Of a stretch of 64,000 nucleotides of DNA, positions 25,870-33,972 are shown one piece after another. A model generated the notes under the pieces. That model was not told where the DNA came from and did no database searches. It saw nothing but the letters and a program-made list of their open reading frames with translations. Each line of letters starts with the position of its first letter. The first letter of the stretch is position 1. Source of the DNA: Listeria booriae (GTDB lineage Bacteria > Bacillota > Bacilli > Lactobacillales > Listeriaceae). Location: contig NZ_JNFA01000002.1 of the NCBI RefSeq assembly GCF_000766865.1, forward strand, positions 62,001 through 126,000, written 5' to 3'. The position numbers and the translations under genes are program-made.

Positions 25870-26787
25870 TTGAAAATCAAACATAGTTGTCTTATCGCAG
25901 TTTTAGCAGCATCGAGTTTATCGCTTGCTGCATGTAACAATAACGAGGACCAAGCTACAGCAACGAAACAGAAAGTCACGGCTACAGCAGAAACGGCAGA
26001 AAAGAAAGTAGAACAAACAGTAGACACGACGCCATCGCCAGACCTTAACATCTCAGCAGAATCGGCTGCTCTTTATAACATGGACGATACAAAGCCGCTA
26101 TATGAGAAAAGTCCAGAAATCGTAACACCAATCGCAAGCATTACCAAACTGATGACGACGTATTTGGTTTTACAAGCCATACATAATAAAACGTTATCGT
26201 GGGATGAGACTTTGCAGTTGGAGCCATTAGATGATAAAGCCGCAGTATCTTTATATATGGTAACAAATAAAAAAACATGGACAGTGAAAGACCTTTACGC
26301 AGCAATGCTCGTTATGTCTGCAAATGACGCCGCAGAAGCACTTGGCAAACGACTCGATAAAACCGATTTCCCAGGAAAAATGAATAAAACCGCTAAAAAA
26401 CTAGGACTCTCTAGCAAAAGTAACTTTGTTAGTGCAAGCGGTCTAGATTCTGGCGGCGAAGAGAATGTATCGACGAGCAAAGACTTGTATCTATTAGCCT
26501 CATCACTGATTACAAAATACCCAGAAGTGCTTGATATGACATCAAAAGCAAGCTATAAAACAAGCAACGGCTACACAGTTCAATCCACAGATGCCCTTTT
26601 AGCAAATAAAGAAATTGACGGATTGGACGGCTTGAAAACAGGATTCACAGATGGCGCGGGCTATTGCTTTGTCGGAACAGCGAAACAAAATGGCAAGCGA
26701 CTAATTTCGATCGTATTAAAAACAAGCACAATAGACGCCCGTTTCCAAGATACGAAAACACTCATGGCTTACGGATTCAAGAACTAA
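25870..26787 (+). CDS. PBP-type D,D-carboxypeptidase lipoprotein (VanY-D-like role inferred)
   Basis: 305 residues. A lipoprotein signal (lipobox LAAC, Cys22) is followed by a Thr/Lys-rich linker. The serine-peptidase S11 (PBP5-like) domain has Ser90-I-T-Lys93, Ser150-A-Asn152 and Lys256-Thr-Gly258, so all three catalytic motifs are present. The enzyme should remove the terminal D-Ala from peptidoglycan stems at the outer face of the membrane and be sensitive to beta-lactams. The start is TTG 25870 behind AAAGGAGGAG. It lies 12 bases before the van-like ligase gene. VanD-type clusters encode a PBP-type carboxypeptidase as VanY, so a resistance role is plausible; a plain housekeeping DacA paralogue is the alternative. 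Confidence 0.82.
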   Translation: MKIKHSCLIAVLAASSLSLAACNNNEDQATATKQKVTATAETAEKKVEQTVDTTPSPDLNISAESAALYNMDDTKPLYEKSPEIVTPIASITKLMTTYLVLQAIHNKTLSWDETLQLEPLDDKAAVSLYMVTNKKTWTVKDLYAAMLVMSANDAAEALGKRLDKTDFPGKMNKTAKKLGLSSKSNFVSASGLDSGGEENVSTSKDLYLLASSLITKYPEVLDMTSKASYKTSNGYTVQSTDALLANKEIDGLDGLKTGFTDGAGYCFVGTAKQNGKRLISIVLKTSTIDARFQDTKTLMAYGFKN

Positions 26788-26799
26788 GGAGGAAAAACA

Positions 26800-27885
26800 A
26801 TGAAAAAACAAATCGCCGTCTTTTTTGGTGGAGAATCGCCTGAATATGAGGTCTCATTGCAATCCGCAACCGCCGTAATCCGAGCTGTTGACACAACAAA
26901 AAACGATGTTATTTTAATCGGTATCACCCAAAAAGGAAAATGGTATTTATACGAAGGCCCAGTTGAGGCAATTTCCGATAATAAGTGGGAGCAACATAGC
27001 TCTTGCACCATCGTCTCGCCCATTATGGATAAATCGGAGAGTGGCGTGTACGTGCATCGCGCCATTTCCATCGAAACATGCAAAATTGACGTCGCGATTC
27101 CTGTTTTGCATGGTCAAAATGGAGAAGATGGCACGATTCAAGGTGTGCTAGACTTAGCTGGAATAAACTACGTCGGGTGCGGCGTCTTTACATCTGCATT
27201 ATGTAGCGATAAAGTACAAGTCCAGAAATTAGTCCAAAACCTAGGCATCCAAGTCGCGCCATCGATTCATTTCGACCGCGAACAAATTCCGCATATTCGC
27301 ATTCAAGATTTTATCGCACAACACGATTTTCCGCTTTTCATCAAGCCGGTTCGAGCAGGTTCATCCATTGGTATATCAATGGTTGCCAACAAAGACGCGA
27401 TCATGCCAGCAATTAAGCACGCTGCACAATTCGATACCGAAATCACAATTGAAAAAGCTATCCAAGGCTCTGAGGTCGGATGCGGAATTATCGGCAATAG
27501 TAAGCCAATCGTTGGTGGCGTTGACGAGATAGAACTAAATAGCGACTTTTTCAACTTCACAGAGAAATATGAATTGCTTTCTGCCCAAATTCACATGCCA
27601 GCACGAATCCCTCTAAAAACCAAGCGATACATTCAAAAAGCAGCACGAGCGATTTATATGGCGATTCACTGCGAAGGCTTATCACGTATTGACTTTTTCT
27701 TACAAGAAGATGGCCAGTTAATTTTTAACGAAGTCAACACGATGCCAGGTTTTACAGAACATTCGCGCTTTCCGACATTGATGAAGGAGGCAGGCTATTG
27801 TTACGAGACGCTGATTCAAACATTAATCGAACTTGCAGCAGAAAAGCGAAACGGAGTGATAGAGCATGAAGCAACTAAAGGATAA
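26800..27885 (+). CDS. D-Ala-D-Ser ligase, VanC/VanG-like
   Basis: 361 residues, ATP-grasp ligase. The N-terminus IAVFFGGESPEYEVSLQSA and the omega-loop region FTEKYELLSAQIHMPARI are of VanC/VanG type. At the C-terminus, NEVNTMPGFTEHSRFP has HSR where housekeeping Ddl enzymes have MSL-type residues. The D-Ala-D-Lac ligases (VanA/B) differ in the omega loop. The likely reaction is ATP-dependent joining of D-alanine and D-serine, giving precursors with low vancomycin affinity. Next to it are a VanXY-like peptidase and a serine-racemase-like gene, supplying exactly the other two steps. AAGGAGG lies 6-7 bases before the ATG; the 3' end overlaps the next gene by 20 bases. Confidence 0.88.
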   Translation: MKKQIAVFFGGESPEYEVSLQSATAVIRAVDTTKNDVILIGITQKGKWYLYEGPVEAISDNKWEQHSSCTIVSPIMDKSESGVYVHRAISIETCKIDVAIPVLHGQNGEDGTIQGVLDLAGINYVGCGVFTSALCSDKVQVQKLVQNLGIQVAPSIHFDREQIPHIRIQDFIAQHDFPLFIKPVRAGSSIGISMVANKDAIMPAIKHAAQFDTEITIEKAIQGSEVGCGIIGNSKPIVGGVDEIELNSDFFNFTEKYELLSAQIHMPARIPLKTKRYIQKAARAIYMAIHCEGLSRIDFFLQEDGQLIFNEVNTMPGFTEHSRFPTLMKEAGYCYETLIQTLIELAAEKRNGVIEHEATKG

Positions 27886-28594
27886 TTTACTACTAATTAA
27901 TAACAGCCACCCATTGAGCAAAAACTATGTGCCATGCTCACTCGTGACACTCAGCGAAGATCACCAGCTAACCAAACAAGCGGCAGAAAAACTATGTGCA
28001 CTAGTAACAACCATCGCTGCAAAAGAAGATATTGTCCCCGTCAGCGGTTACCGAAGCTACGAAGAACAGTCTCACATTTACCAAGATAGCCTCACTAAAA
28101 ACGGCAAAAACTACACACAAAAATATGTCGCAAAACCAGGTTGTAGTGAGCATCAAGCAGGTTTGGCAATTGACGTTGCGTTGAAACAAGACAACATCGA
28201 TTTTATTTGTCCAGAGTTTCCGAATCATGGCATTGCTCGAATTTTTCGTGAACATATGGCTGCTTTTGGCTTTATTTTAAGGTATCCGGAAGGAAAAACT
28301 AGGATTACGGGGATTGCTTACGAGCCGTGGCATTTCCGGTATGTCGGCCTGCCGCACAGTCAAATTATCGAAGAACGCGAATTCGCATTAGAAGAATATA
28401 TCGCCTATTTGCGAAATTTCACCTCGTTTTACGAACCGTTTCATTGGCAAAATGGTGACTGCGCGTACTACATCGTCACTGTACCAATGGATGACTGGTT
28501 TTTAGGGAAGACGCAAGTTCCCGATAAAGTCGTGATTTGTGAAATGAGTGCTAACAATTGCGGAGAACTCATCATCACTTACCGAACCGATTAA
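27866..28594 (+). CDS. D,D-peptidase/D,D-carboxypeptidase, VanXY/VanY-like
   Basis: 242 residues, M15B zinc peptidase. The substrate loop has SGYRSYEEQ (residues 60-68); zinc ligands are His96 and Asp103 in CSEHQAGLAIDV; the catalytic Glu153 and third ligand His156 are in EPWHFRY. No signal peptide or membrane segment is seen, so it is cytoplasmic, as VanXY is and membrane-anchored VanY is not. Its role would be to hydrolyse D-Ala-D-Ala and D-Ala-ended pentapeptide so that only D-Ser-ended precursors remain. A ~60-residue C-terminal extension is longer than in VanXY-C and nearer VanXY-G in length. It overlaps the ligase gene by 20 bases, indicating coupling. Confidence 0.86.
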   Translation: MKQLKDNLLLINNSHPLSKNYVPCSLVTLSEDHQLTKQAAEKLCALVTTIAAKEDIVPVSGYRSYEEQSHIYQDSLTKNGKNYTQKYVAKPGCSEHQAGLAIDVALKQDNIDFICPEFPNHGIARIFREHMAAFGFILRYPEGKTRITGIAYEPWHFRYVGLPHSQIIEEREFALEEYIAYLRNFTSFYEPFHWQNGDCAYYIVTVPMDDWFLGKTQVPDKVVICEMSANNCGELIITYRTD

Positions 28595-28613
28595 TGAAAG
28601 GAAGTCCTGGCAG

Positions 28614-29801
28614 ATGCTAAAAACACGATCATATCAAAGCCTCGTCCCGTGTTACTTATGGTTAAATTCTCTTCTTAGAACGGTAAAACAATATCGCAAA
28701 CCGCGCCGTGCTTGGAGAGAATGCTCGCGTGATGCGCTTGTCCATAATGCTAAAACGATTCAAGAAAATCTCCCCGGAAAAACAGCATTAATGGCAGTCG
28801 TCAAAGCGGATGCATACGGTCATGGCGCTACGCATTGCAGTCAATTATTAGAGAAAAACGGCGTCACCATCTTTGCCGTAGCAACATTGGACGAAGCGAT
28901 AGAACTGCGTAAATCAGGCATCCGAAGCGATATTTTAATTTTTGGTTACACAGCGCCGAGTGACGCGGATAAAATACAGCATTTCGATCTAATTCAGACG
29001 ATTATTAGTGAACAACACGGTGTTGCTTTGGAAGAGACTGGGATGCGTATCAGATGCCATTTGAAAATTGACACAGGTATGCACCGAGCCGGGATTCCGC
29101 GAAATCAAATGGAAACCATTATTCATTTTTACAAGTCAGATATTTTGGCGGTGGAAGGGATTTATAGCCATCTCGGTTCGGCGGATAGCTTGGATGATGA
29201 GGCGGTTGAAAGAACGCAAGCGCAAATCGAGGCGTATGACGGGTTACTTGCTGCCTTACAAAAAGCCGGAATCAACCCACGAAAAACACATTTACAAAGC
29301 AGTTACGGCATGCAAAATTATGATAATTTACAGTACGACTACGTTCGAATTGGCATTTCATTATACGGCTGTCAAAGCGATTACTCCGAGTTGACTTTAC
29401 CCCTACAGCCAGTGTTGTCATTGAAAAGTCGGATTGCTTTAATCGAATACGTCGCAGAAGATGATTTTATCGGCTACGGCAATGATGTTATGGCGCCGCA
29501 CAAAATGAAAATCGCGATGATCCCGATTGGTTATGCTGACGGGATTCCGCGAAACCTGTCTTCTACCAATTTAAAAGTAAGCGTGAACGGTGTTGCTGTG
29601 CCAATCATCGGCAGAATTTGCATGGACATGATGATGCTAGACATCACCGATTTACAAGAAGTGAGCGTCGGAACAGAAGTTGCGATAATCGATAGCCAAG
29701 ATGCCCATTTTTCAGCAGAAGTTTTGGCGGAGAAAGCAGAGACAATTACGAATGAAATACTTAGCAGATTAGGAAAAAGATTGCCAGTCATTTATAAATA
29801 A
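28614..29801 (+). CDS. Serine/alanine racemase, VanT-like without membrane domain
   Basis: 395 residues, fold-III PLP racemase. The PLP lysine is Lys64 in [11 protein letters not shown]; the second catalytic Tyr is in FIGYGNDVM; PIGYADGIPR and GRICMDMMM follow. Near the end, TITNEILSRL has Asn380 where alanine racemases have the TINYEV tyrosine. The same Asn is reported for VanT-G and linked to serine use. VanT proteins normally carry a ~10-helix membrane half that imports L-serine; here only a ~30-residue basic, weakly hydrophobic leader is present. ATG 28614 is preceded by AAAGGAAG 9 bases away. It is a second alr-like gene beside alr at 15948. Confidence 0.84.
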   Translation: MLKTRSYQSLVPCYLWLNSLLRTVKQYRKPRRAWRECSRDALVHNAKTIQENLPGKTALMAVVKADAYGHGATHCSQLLEKNGVTIFAVATLDEAIELRKSGIRSDILIFGYTAPSDADKIQHFDLIQTIISEQHGVALEETGMRIRCHLKIDTGMHRAGIPRNQMETIIHFYKSDILAVEGIYSHLGSADSLDDEAVERTQAQIEAYDGLLAALQKAGINPRKTHLQSSYGMQNYDNLQYDYVRIGISLYGCQSDYSELTLPLQPVLSLKSRIALIEYVAEDDFIGYGNDVMAPHKMKIAMIPIGYADGIPRNLSSTNLKVSVNGVAVPIIGRICMDMMMLDITDLQEVSVGTEVAIIDSQDAHFSAEVLAEKAETITNEILSRLGKRLPVIYK

Positions 29802-29843
29802 GCGGTTTTAACCTTGATAGCATCTTGGTAAAGCCGCTTATTC
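29799..29843 (+). terminator. Hairpin after the van-like cluster
   Basis: AATAAGCGGTTTTAACC pairs with GGTAAAGCCGCTTATT, starting at the racemase stop codon. The following T content is modest, so it may be a weak terminator. Confidence 0.5.
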
Positions 29844-29910
29844 ATCTTGGTTTTACAGCTTATTTTATGGTACACTAGTCCAAGAGATGAATTATTTGGA
29901 GGCAGAAAAC

Positions 29911-32073
29911 ATGGAAGAAATTTTGAAATTAGTACATAAATCTTTACCTTATCGCCCAAATCAGATTAATGCGGTCATTGAATTGCTCAGCGAAGGGAAC
30001 ACCGTGCCGTTTATCGCGCGTTATCGGAAAGAGATGACCGGTAGTTTGGACGAGGTAGAAATTCGCAATATTGAGGAACGCTATACGTATGTGGAGAAAT
30101 TGGAACAACGCAAAGAAGAAATTCTGCGCCTCATTGAAGAACAAGGCAAGTTGACTGAAGAACTAGGAGCTGCCATCAAAAAATCGGAGAAACACCAAGC
30201 GCTAGAAGATCTATACCGCCCGTACAAACAGAAAAAACGCACCAAAGCAACGATTGCAAAAGAAAAAGGCTTGGAACCGTTCGCGTTATGGCTACTCGCT
30301 TTACCACGATCAGGCGATGTGACGGCAGAAGCTACGAAATACATTTCGGCAGACAAAGAAGTGGCAACAGTAGAAGACGTATTGCTTGGCGCGCATGAGA
30401 TTATCGCCGAAGTAATCTCAGACGAACCAGCGTACCGCAAATGGATTCGAGAATTCACGCGCAAGTTCGGCATGATTCAATCCGTTGGCAAAAAGACCGA
30501 ACTAGACGAGAAATCGGTTTACGAAATGTACTACGATTATCAAGAACTAATTTCAAAAGTCGCTAGCCATCGCGTGCTAGCATTTAACCGCGGCGAAAAA
30601 GAAGATATTTTACGCGTTGCCGTTGTCATTGACCCTACGAAAGTACACGAGTATTTGAAAAAACAAGTCATCACGCGATCAGGCTCCGTGGCAGAAAGCT
30701 ATGTGATGGCAGGCTTAGAAGACGCGTATAAACGGTTCATCGGCCCAGCAATCGAACGAGAAATCCGCGCAGAACTTACCGAAGCCGCCGAAGAACAAGC
30801 CATTCATATTTTTGCGGAAAACTTACGAAAACTATTACTACAACCACCGCTAAAAGGCAAAATTATTCTAGGTCTCGATCCAGCGTACCGAACTGGTTGT
30901 AAGCTTGCGTTACTTGACCAAACAGGTAAAGTTTTGACAATCGATGTTATTTATCCGCACCCACCGCAAAACAAAAAAGCAGAAGCAAAGCAAAAAGTGT
31001 TGCAGTTGATGAAGAAATACGGCGTCGAAGTCGTTGCTATCGGAAACGGTACCGCGTCGCGTGAATCCGAACAATTCATCGCCGAATTAATCAAAGAAGA
31101 AAAGCTGAATGCGTATTATTGTATCGTCAACGAAGCAGGGGCCAGCGTCTATTCCGCAAGTGACATTGCCCGCGAAGAATTCCCCGATTTCCAAGTCGAA
31201 CAACGAAGCGCGGTATCCATCGGTCGTCGCTTACAAGATCCACTTGCTGAGCTCGTTAAAATCGATCCAAAATCCGTCGGCGTTGGTCAATACCAACATG
31301 ACGTCGCGCAAAAACAACTCAATGACACCTTAACGTTCGTCGTCGAAACCGCAGTAAACCAAGTCGGCGTCAACGTAAACACGGCCTCAGCCTCCTTATT
31401 ACAATACGTCGCAGGTCTAAACAAAACGGTTGCCGGCAACATTCGTAAATACCGCGAAGAAAACGGCCCATTCACATCCCGCAAAGAACTGAAAAAAGTG
31501 CCCCGTCTTGGCGCGAAATCCTACGAACAAAGCATTGGCTTTTTGCGAATTTTAGAAGGGAAGCATCCGCTTGACCAAACCGCGATTCACCCGGAAAGCT
31601 ATGCGACCGCTGAAAAAATCGTGAATTCCGCAGGATTCCAACTCAGCGACTTAGGAACGCCAGAACTAAAACAAGCGCTGCAACAGTTCAGCCTTACAGA
31701 AATGGCCGCCGAGCTTGAAGTCGGTAAAGAAACATTGCAAGACATCGTCGACTCGCTCGTAGCACCAGGTCGTGACTTGCGTGACGAACTCGATGCACCA
31801 CTTTTAAAACAAGACGTTATCTCCATGGAAGATTTAAAAGCAGGGATGGAACTGCAGGGAACGGTGCGGAATGTCGTCGATTTCGGTGCATTCGTTGACA
31901 TCGGCGTGAAACAAGACGGACTCGTGCATATTTCGAGACTGAGCAAATCTTTCGTACGCAAGCCAATGGACGTTGTATCTGTCGGCGATGTCGTGACGGT
32001 ATGGGTAGACGATGTCGATCAGAAAAAAGGTCGGATTTCACTCACGATGTTAGCCCCAGAACAAGGAAAATAA
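29911..32073 (+). CDS. tex: Tex family RNA-binding protein
   Basis: 720 residues with the full Tex layout: Tex N-terminal helical domain (RPNQINAVIELLSEGNTVPFIARYRKE region near residue 15-45), YqgF-like domain (GLDPAYRTGCKLALLD), helix-hairpin-helix region (NKTVAGNIRKYREENGPF; VPRLGAKSYEQ) and a C-terminal S1 domain (GTVRNVVDFGAFVDIGVKQDGLVHIS-type, residues ~645-715). Tex-type proteins bind nucleic acids and associate with transcription. I chose ATG 29911 because TTGGAGGC is 7-8 bases before it; an ATG eight codons upstream has no site. In Bacillus the homologue ydcI lies downstream of rsbX, followed by ydcK and tRNA genes, the order seen here once the insert is removed. Confidence 0.95.
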   Translation: MEEILKLVHKSLPYRPNQINAVIELLSEGNTVPFIARYRKEMTGSLDEVEIRNIEERYTYVEKLEQRKEEILRLIEEQGKLTEELGAAIKKSEKHQALEDLYRPYKQKKRTKATIAKEKGLEPFALWLLALPRSGDVTAEATKYISADKEVATVEDVLLGAHEIIAEVISDEPAYRKWIREFTRKFGMIQSVGKKTELDEKSVYEMYYDYQELISKVASHRVLAFNRGEKEDILRVAVVIDPTKVHEYLKKQVITRSGSVAESYVMAGLEDAYKRFIGPAIEREIRAELTEAAEEQAIHIFAENLRKLLLQPPLKGKIILGLDPAYRTGCKLALLDQTGKVLTIDVIYPHPPQNKKAEAKQKVLQLMKKYGVEVVAIGNGTASRESEQFIAELIKEEKLNAYYCIVNEAGASVYSASDIAREEFPDFQVEQRSAVSIGRRLQDPLAELVKIDPKSVGVGQYQHDVAQKQLNDTLTFVVETAVNQVGVNVNTASASLLQYVAGLNKTVAGNIRKYREENGPFTSRKELKKVPRLGAKSYEQSIGFLRILEGKHPLDQTAIHPESYATAEKIVNSAGFQLSDLGTPELKQALQQFSLTEMAAELEVGKETLQDIVDSLVAPGRDLRDELDAPLLKQDVISMEDLKAGMELQGTVRNVVDFGAFVDIGVKQDGLVHISRLSKSFVRKPMDVVSVGDVVTVWVDDVDQKKGRISLTMLAPEQGK

Positions 32074-32076
32074 GCG

Positions 32077-32544
32077 ATGATGACAGAACAAGAACTGCAG
32101 CGGCACATGGAGACGGTGTCGTTGCAATTTTTCCAAAAGCCTTTTTTGCATCAGGCCACGTTCAATACCCGCTTGCGAACAACAGGCGGGCGTTATTTAT
32201 TGCAAAGTCACGATATCGAGATGAATCCGCGCTACCTTGAAAGCTTTGGTTTGGATTATTTTATTGGCATTATGAAACACGAGCTGTGCCATTACCATTT
32301 ACACATCGCAGGAAAAGGCTATCAGCACCGTGACGCCGATTTTCGAGCTTTACTTGCCAAAGTAGATGCACCACGATTTTGCCAAGCCATCCCCACAGAG
32401 CAAAAGATGCATCGCTACACATGTTTAGCATGCAACACGGCCTTTTTACGCAAGCGTCGTTTTGACGTGAAAAAGTACCGTTGTGGACGTTGTAACGGAC
32501 GTTTGAAGTATGTACAAGAAGAAATCGTGCAAGTATCGCGATAA
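32077..32544 (+). CDS. SprT-like zinc metalloprotease-domain protein
   Basis: 155 residues. The zinc motif HELCH is at residues 68-72 ([10 protein letters not shown]) and a zinc ribbon follows in the C-terminal third (two CxxC pairs: TCLACN and RCGRCN). This is the SprT-like layout of Bacillus YdcK. Function in bacteria is not established; SprT-fold proteins in eukaryotes digest DNA-protein crosslinks. It starts 3 bases after tex, so the two are co-transcribed. tRNA genes follow, as in Bacillus. Confidence 0.9.
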   Translation: MMTEQELQRHMETVSLQFFQKPFLHQATFNTRLRTTGGRYLLQSHDIEMNPRYLESFGLDYFIGIMKHELCHYHLHIAGKGYQHRDADFRALLAKVDAPRFCQAIPTEQKMHRYTCLACNTAFLRKRRFDVKKYRCGRCNGRLKYVQEEIVQVSR

Positions 32545-32568
32545 TTTCAGCTACTTTGCAATTAAAAC

Positions 32569-32597
32569 TTGATTTTTTCATGATACCTGCTTATAAT
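32569..32597 (+). promoter_or_regulatory. Promoter of the tRNA-Asn/tRNA-Ser unit
   Basis: TTGATT (32569-32574), 17-base spacer, TATAAT (32592-32597), 28 bases before tRNA-Asn. Confidence 0.8.
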
Positions 32598-32625
32598 GTA
32601 AAGAGTCGGAAGGATTTATGACTAT

Positions 32626-32698
32626 TCCACAGTAGCTCAGTTGGTAGAGCAATCGGCTGTTAACCGATCGGTCGCAAGTTCGAGTCTTGCCTGTGGAG
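32626..32698 (+). tRNA. tRNA-Asn (anticodon GTT)
   Basis: 73 bases without encoded CCA. Acceptor TCCACAG pairs with CTGTGGA, discriminator G. Anticodon GTT at 32659-32661 in loop CTGTTAA. The T loop GTTCGAGTC is intact. Confidence 0.97.
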
Positions 32699-32733
32699 TT
32701 CTTTTATACCTTTTCGTACAATTAGTGTCAACT

Positions 32734-32821
32734 GGGGAAGTACTCAAGTGGCTGAAGAGGCGCCCCTGCTAAGGGTGTAGGTCGCTCGCGCGGCGCGAGG
32801 GTTCAAATCCCTCCTTCTCCG
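32734..32821 (+). tRNA. tRNA-Ser (anticodon GCT)
   Basis: 88 bases, with the long variable arm typical of serine tRNAs. Acceptor GGGGAAG pairs with CTTCTCC, discriminator G. Anticodon GCT at 32768-32770. Co-transcribed with tRNA-Asn. Confidence 0.97.
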
Positions 32822-32836
32822 TTCATAGGAACAAAG

Positions 32837-32885
32837 AAAATACTAGGAATCGTAAGTTTTATCGCGATTCCTAGTATTTTTATTT
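32837..32885. terminator. Terminator between the tRNA unit and the convergent mupG operon
   Basis: AAAATACTAGGAATCG (32837-32852) pairs with CGATTCCTAGTATTTT (32865-32880), followed by T-rich sequence. Shared by both directions. Confidence 0.9.
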
Positions 32886-33972
32886 ATTCCACCATAAATT
32901 CAAACTTCGTCCAAGGTTCCATATAATCGAGCAAAAAGATTTCATCCTCATGAATCCGTCCAACAACATTCGTTTTCCCGCGATTCTCCATATCTTTTAG
33001 CGCAATCTGCAATTCCCCTTTATACTGCCCATAAAGCTCATTCTCAATCAAAATATCCCCGCGCTTAATGTTCGGCGTATACGTCGGGTTAAACGTTTCC
33101 TCCCGATATTTCACACGCGATTGCGTCGACCGAATAAAATAATCCGACACATCCCCACGATAAAAATGAGGCTCCTCCAAAACAATTTTTCGTTCCAGTG
33201 GGGTAATCGTATCATGTAACGTCATTCGCAAACCAAATTTTTCAGCAGACAATACGGCACTCAAGCTCGCCAGTTCCTTTTCCGAAGCGTATGCGTTCGC
33301 TACAATAATGTCATCAATTAACTTCGTTGCTAACAAATGCTTCGCCTGCGTCTCAATCGGCAACTCCCGGTGCATCTCGAGCGTACACAAACCTTCCATT
33401 ACCGGCCAAGGACCATACGTTGCATCATTCGAATGCACAAACGCCGCCGTCCGAATTTGAAAACCGCGAAAACGCTCACTGCACTTCACAAAATAATCGT
33501 ACGAAAGCCCAGCATAACGATGCGGATAAAAATTGTGCGACCCAATCAAATTTTCCCGATTCGGCTGGAAATCCATAATATTATTCAAGTAATTCGTATC
33601 ATTACTCATATTAATCTCGATTTTCAGACCGTACGGATTAAACGTCATCGCGGCCTCCTCACTGCCCGTAAAGCCCATATCCAGACGAATCCCATACGCG
33701 CCCAACGAATCAAAAAATGACAAATCATCATAAGAGATCCCAAGCGCAGCAAAAATCCGTGGCGAAATATCGACCATAACTTCCATCCCAAGCGCATTCG
33801 CGTGACTAATCGTCTCCTTAAACTCCCGCAAAATCTGCTCCTTATCACCATTCACCGATAATAAACACGTAAAAACCCGCGTAAAACCATACCGATGCGC
33901 CAAACTAATATAAGCCTTATCCTTTTCCGGCGTAGAATGTTCCGGATAAATCGAAATTCCTAATTTATGCAA
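32884..33972 (-). CDS. mupG: 6-phospho-N-acetylmuramidase MupG (DUF871 family)
   Basis: 362 residues. The start KLGISIYPEHST, then RVFTCLLSV and the central LRPHS-equivalent LIGSHNFYPHRYAGLS are DUF871/MupG features; a C-terminal cyclophilin-like domain (residues ~245-360) ends in IHEDEIFLLDYMEPW. In Staphylococcus MupG splits MurNAc-6-phosphate-GlcNAc in the cytoplasm during cell-wall recycling. I chose the TTG at 33972, with AGGAAGAAGG 8 bases upstream, because it gives the family N-terminus; longer forms would add residues encoded inside anmK. It overlaps anmK by eight bases and is the last gene of the operon. Confidence 0.87.
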   Translation of the reverse strand: MHKLGISIYPEHSTPEKDKAYISLAHRYGFTRVFTCLLSVNGDKEQILREFKETISHANALGMEVMVDISPRIFAALGISYDDLSFFDSLGAYGIRLDMGFTGSEEAAMTFNPYGLKIEINMSNDTNYLNNIMDFQPNRENLIGSHNFYPHRYAGLSYDYFVKCSERFRGFQIRTAAFVHSNDATYGPWPVMEGLCTLEMHRELPIETQAKHLLATKLIDDIIVANAYASEKELASLSAVLSAEKFGLRMTLHDTITPLERKIVLEEPHFYRGDVSDYFIRSTQSRVKYREETFNPTYTPNIKRGDILIENELYGQYKGELQIALKDMENRGKTNVVGRIHEDEIFLLDYMEPWTKFEFMVE

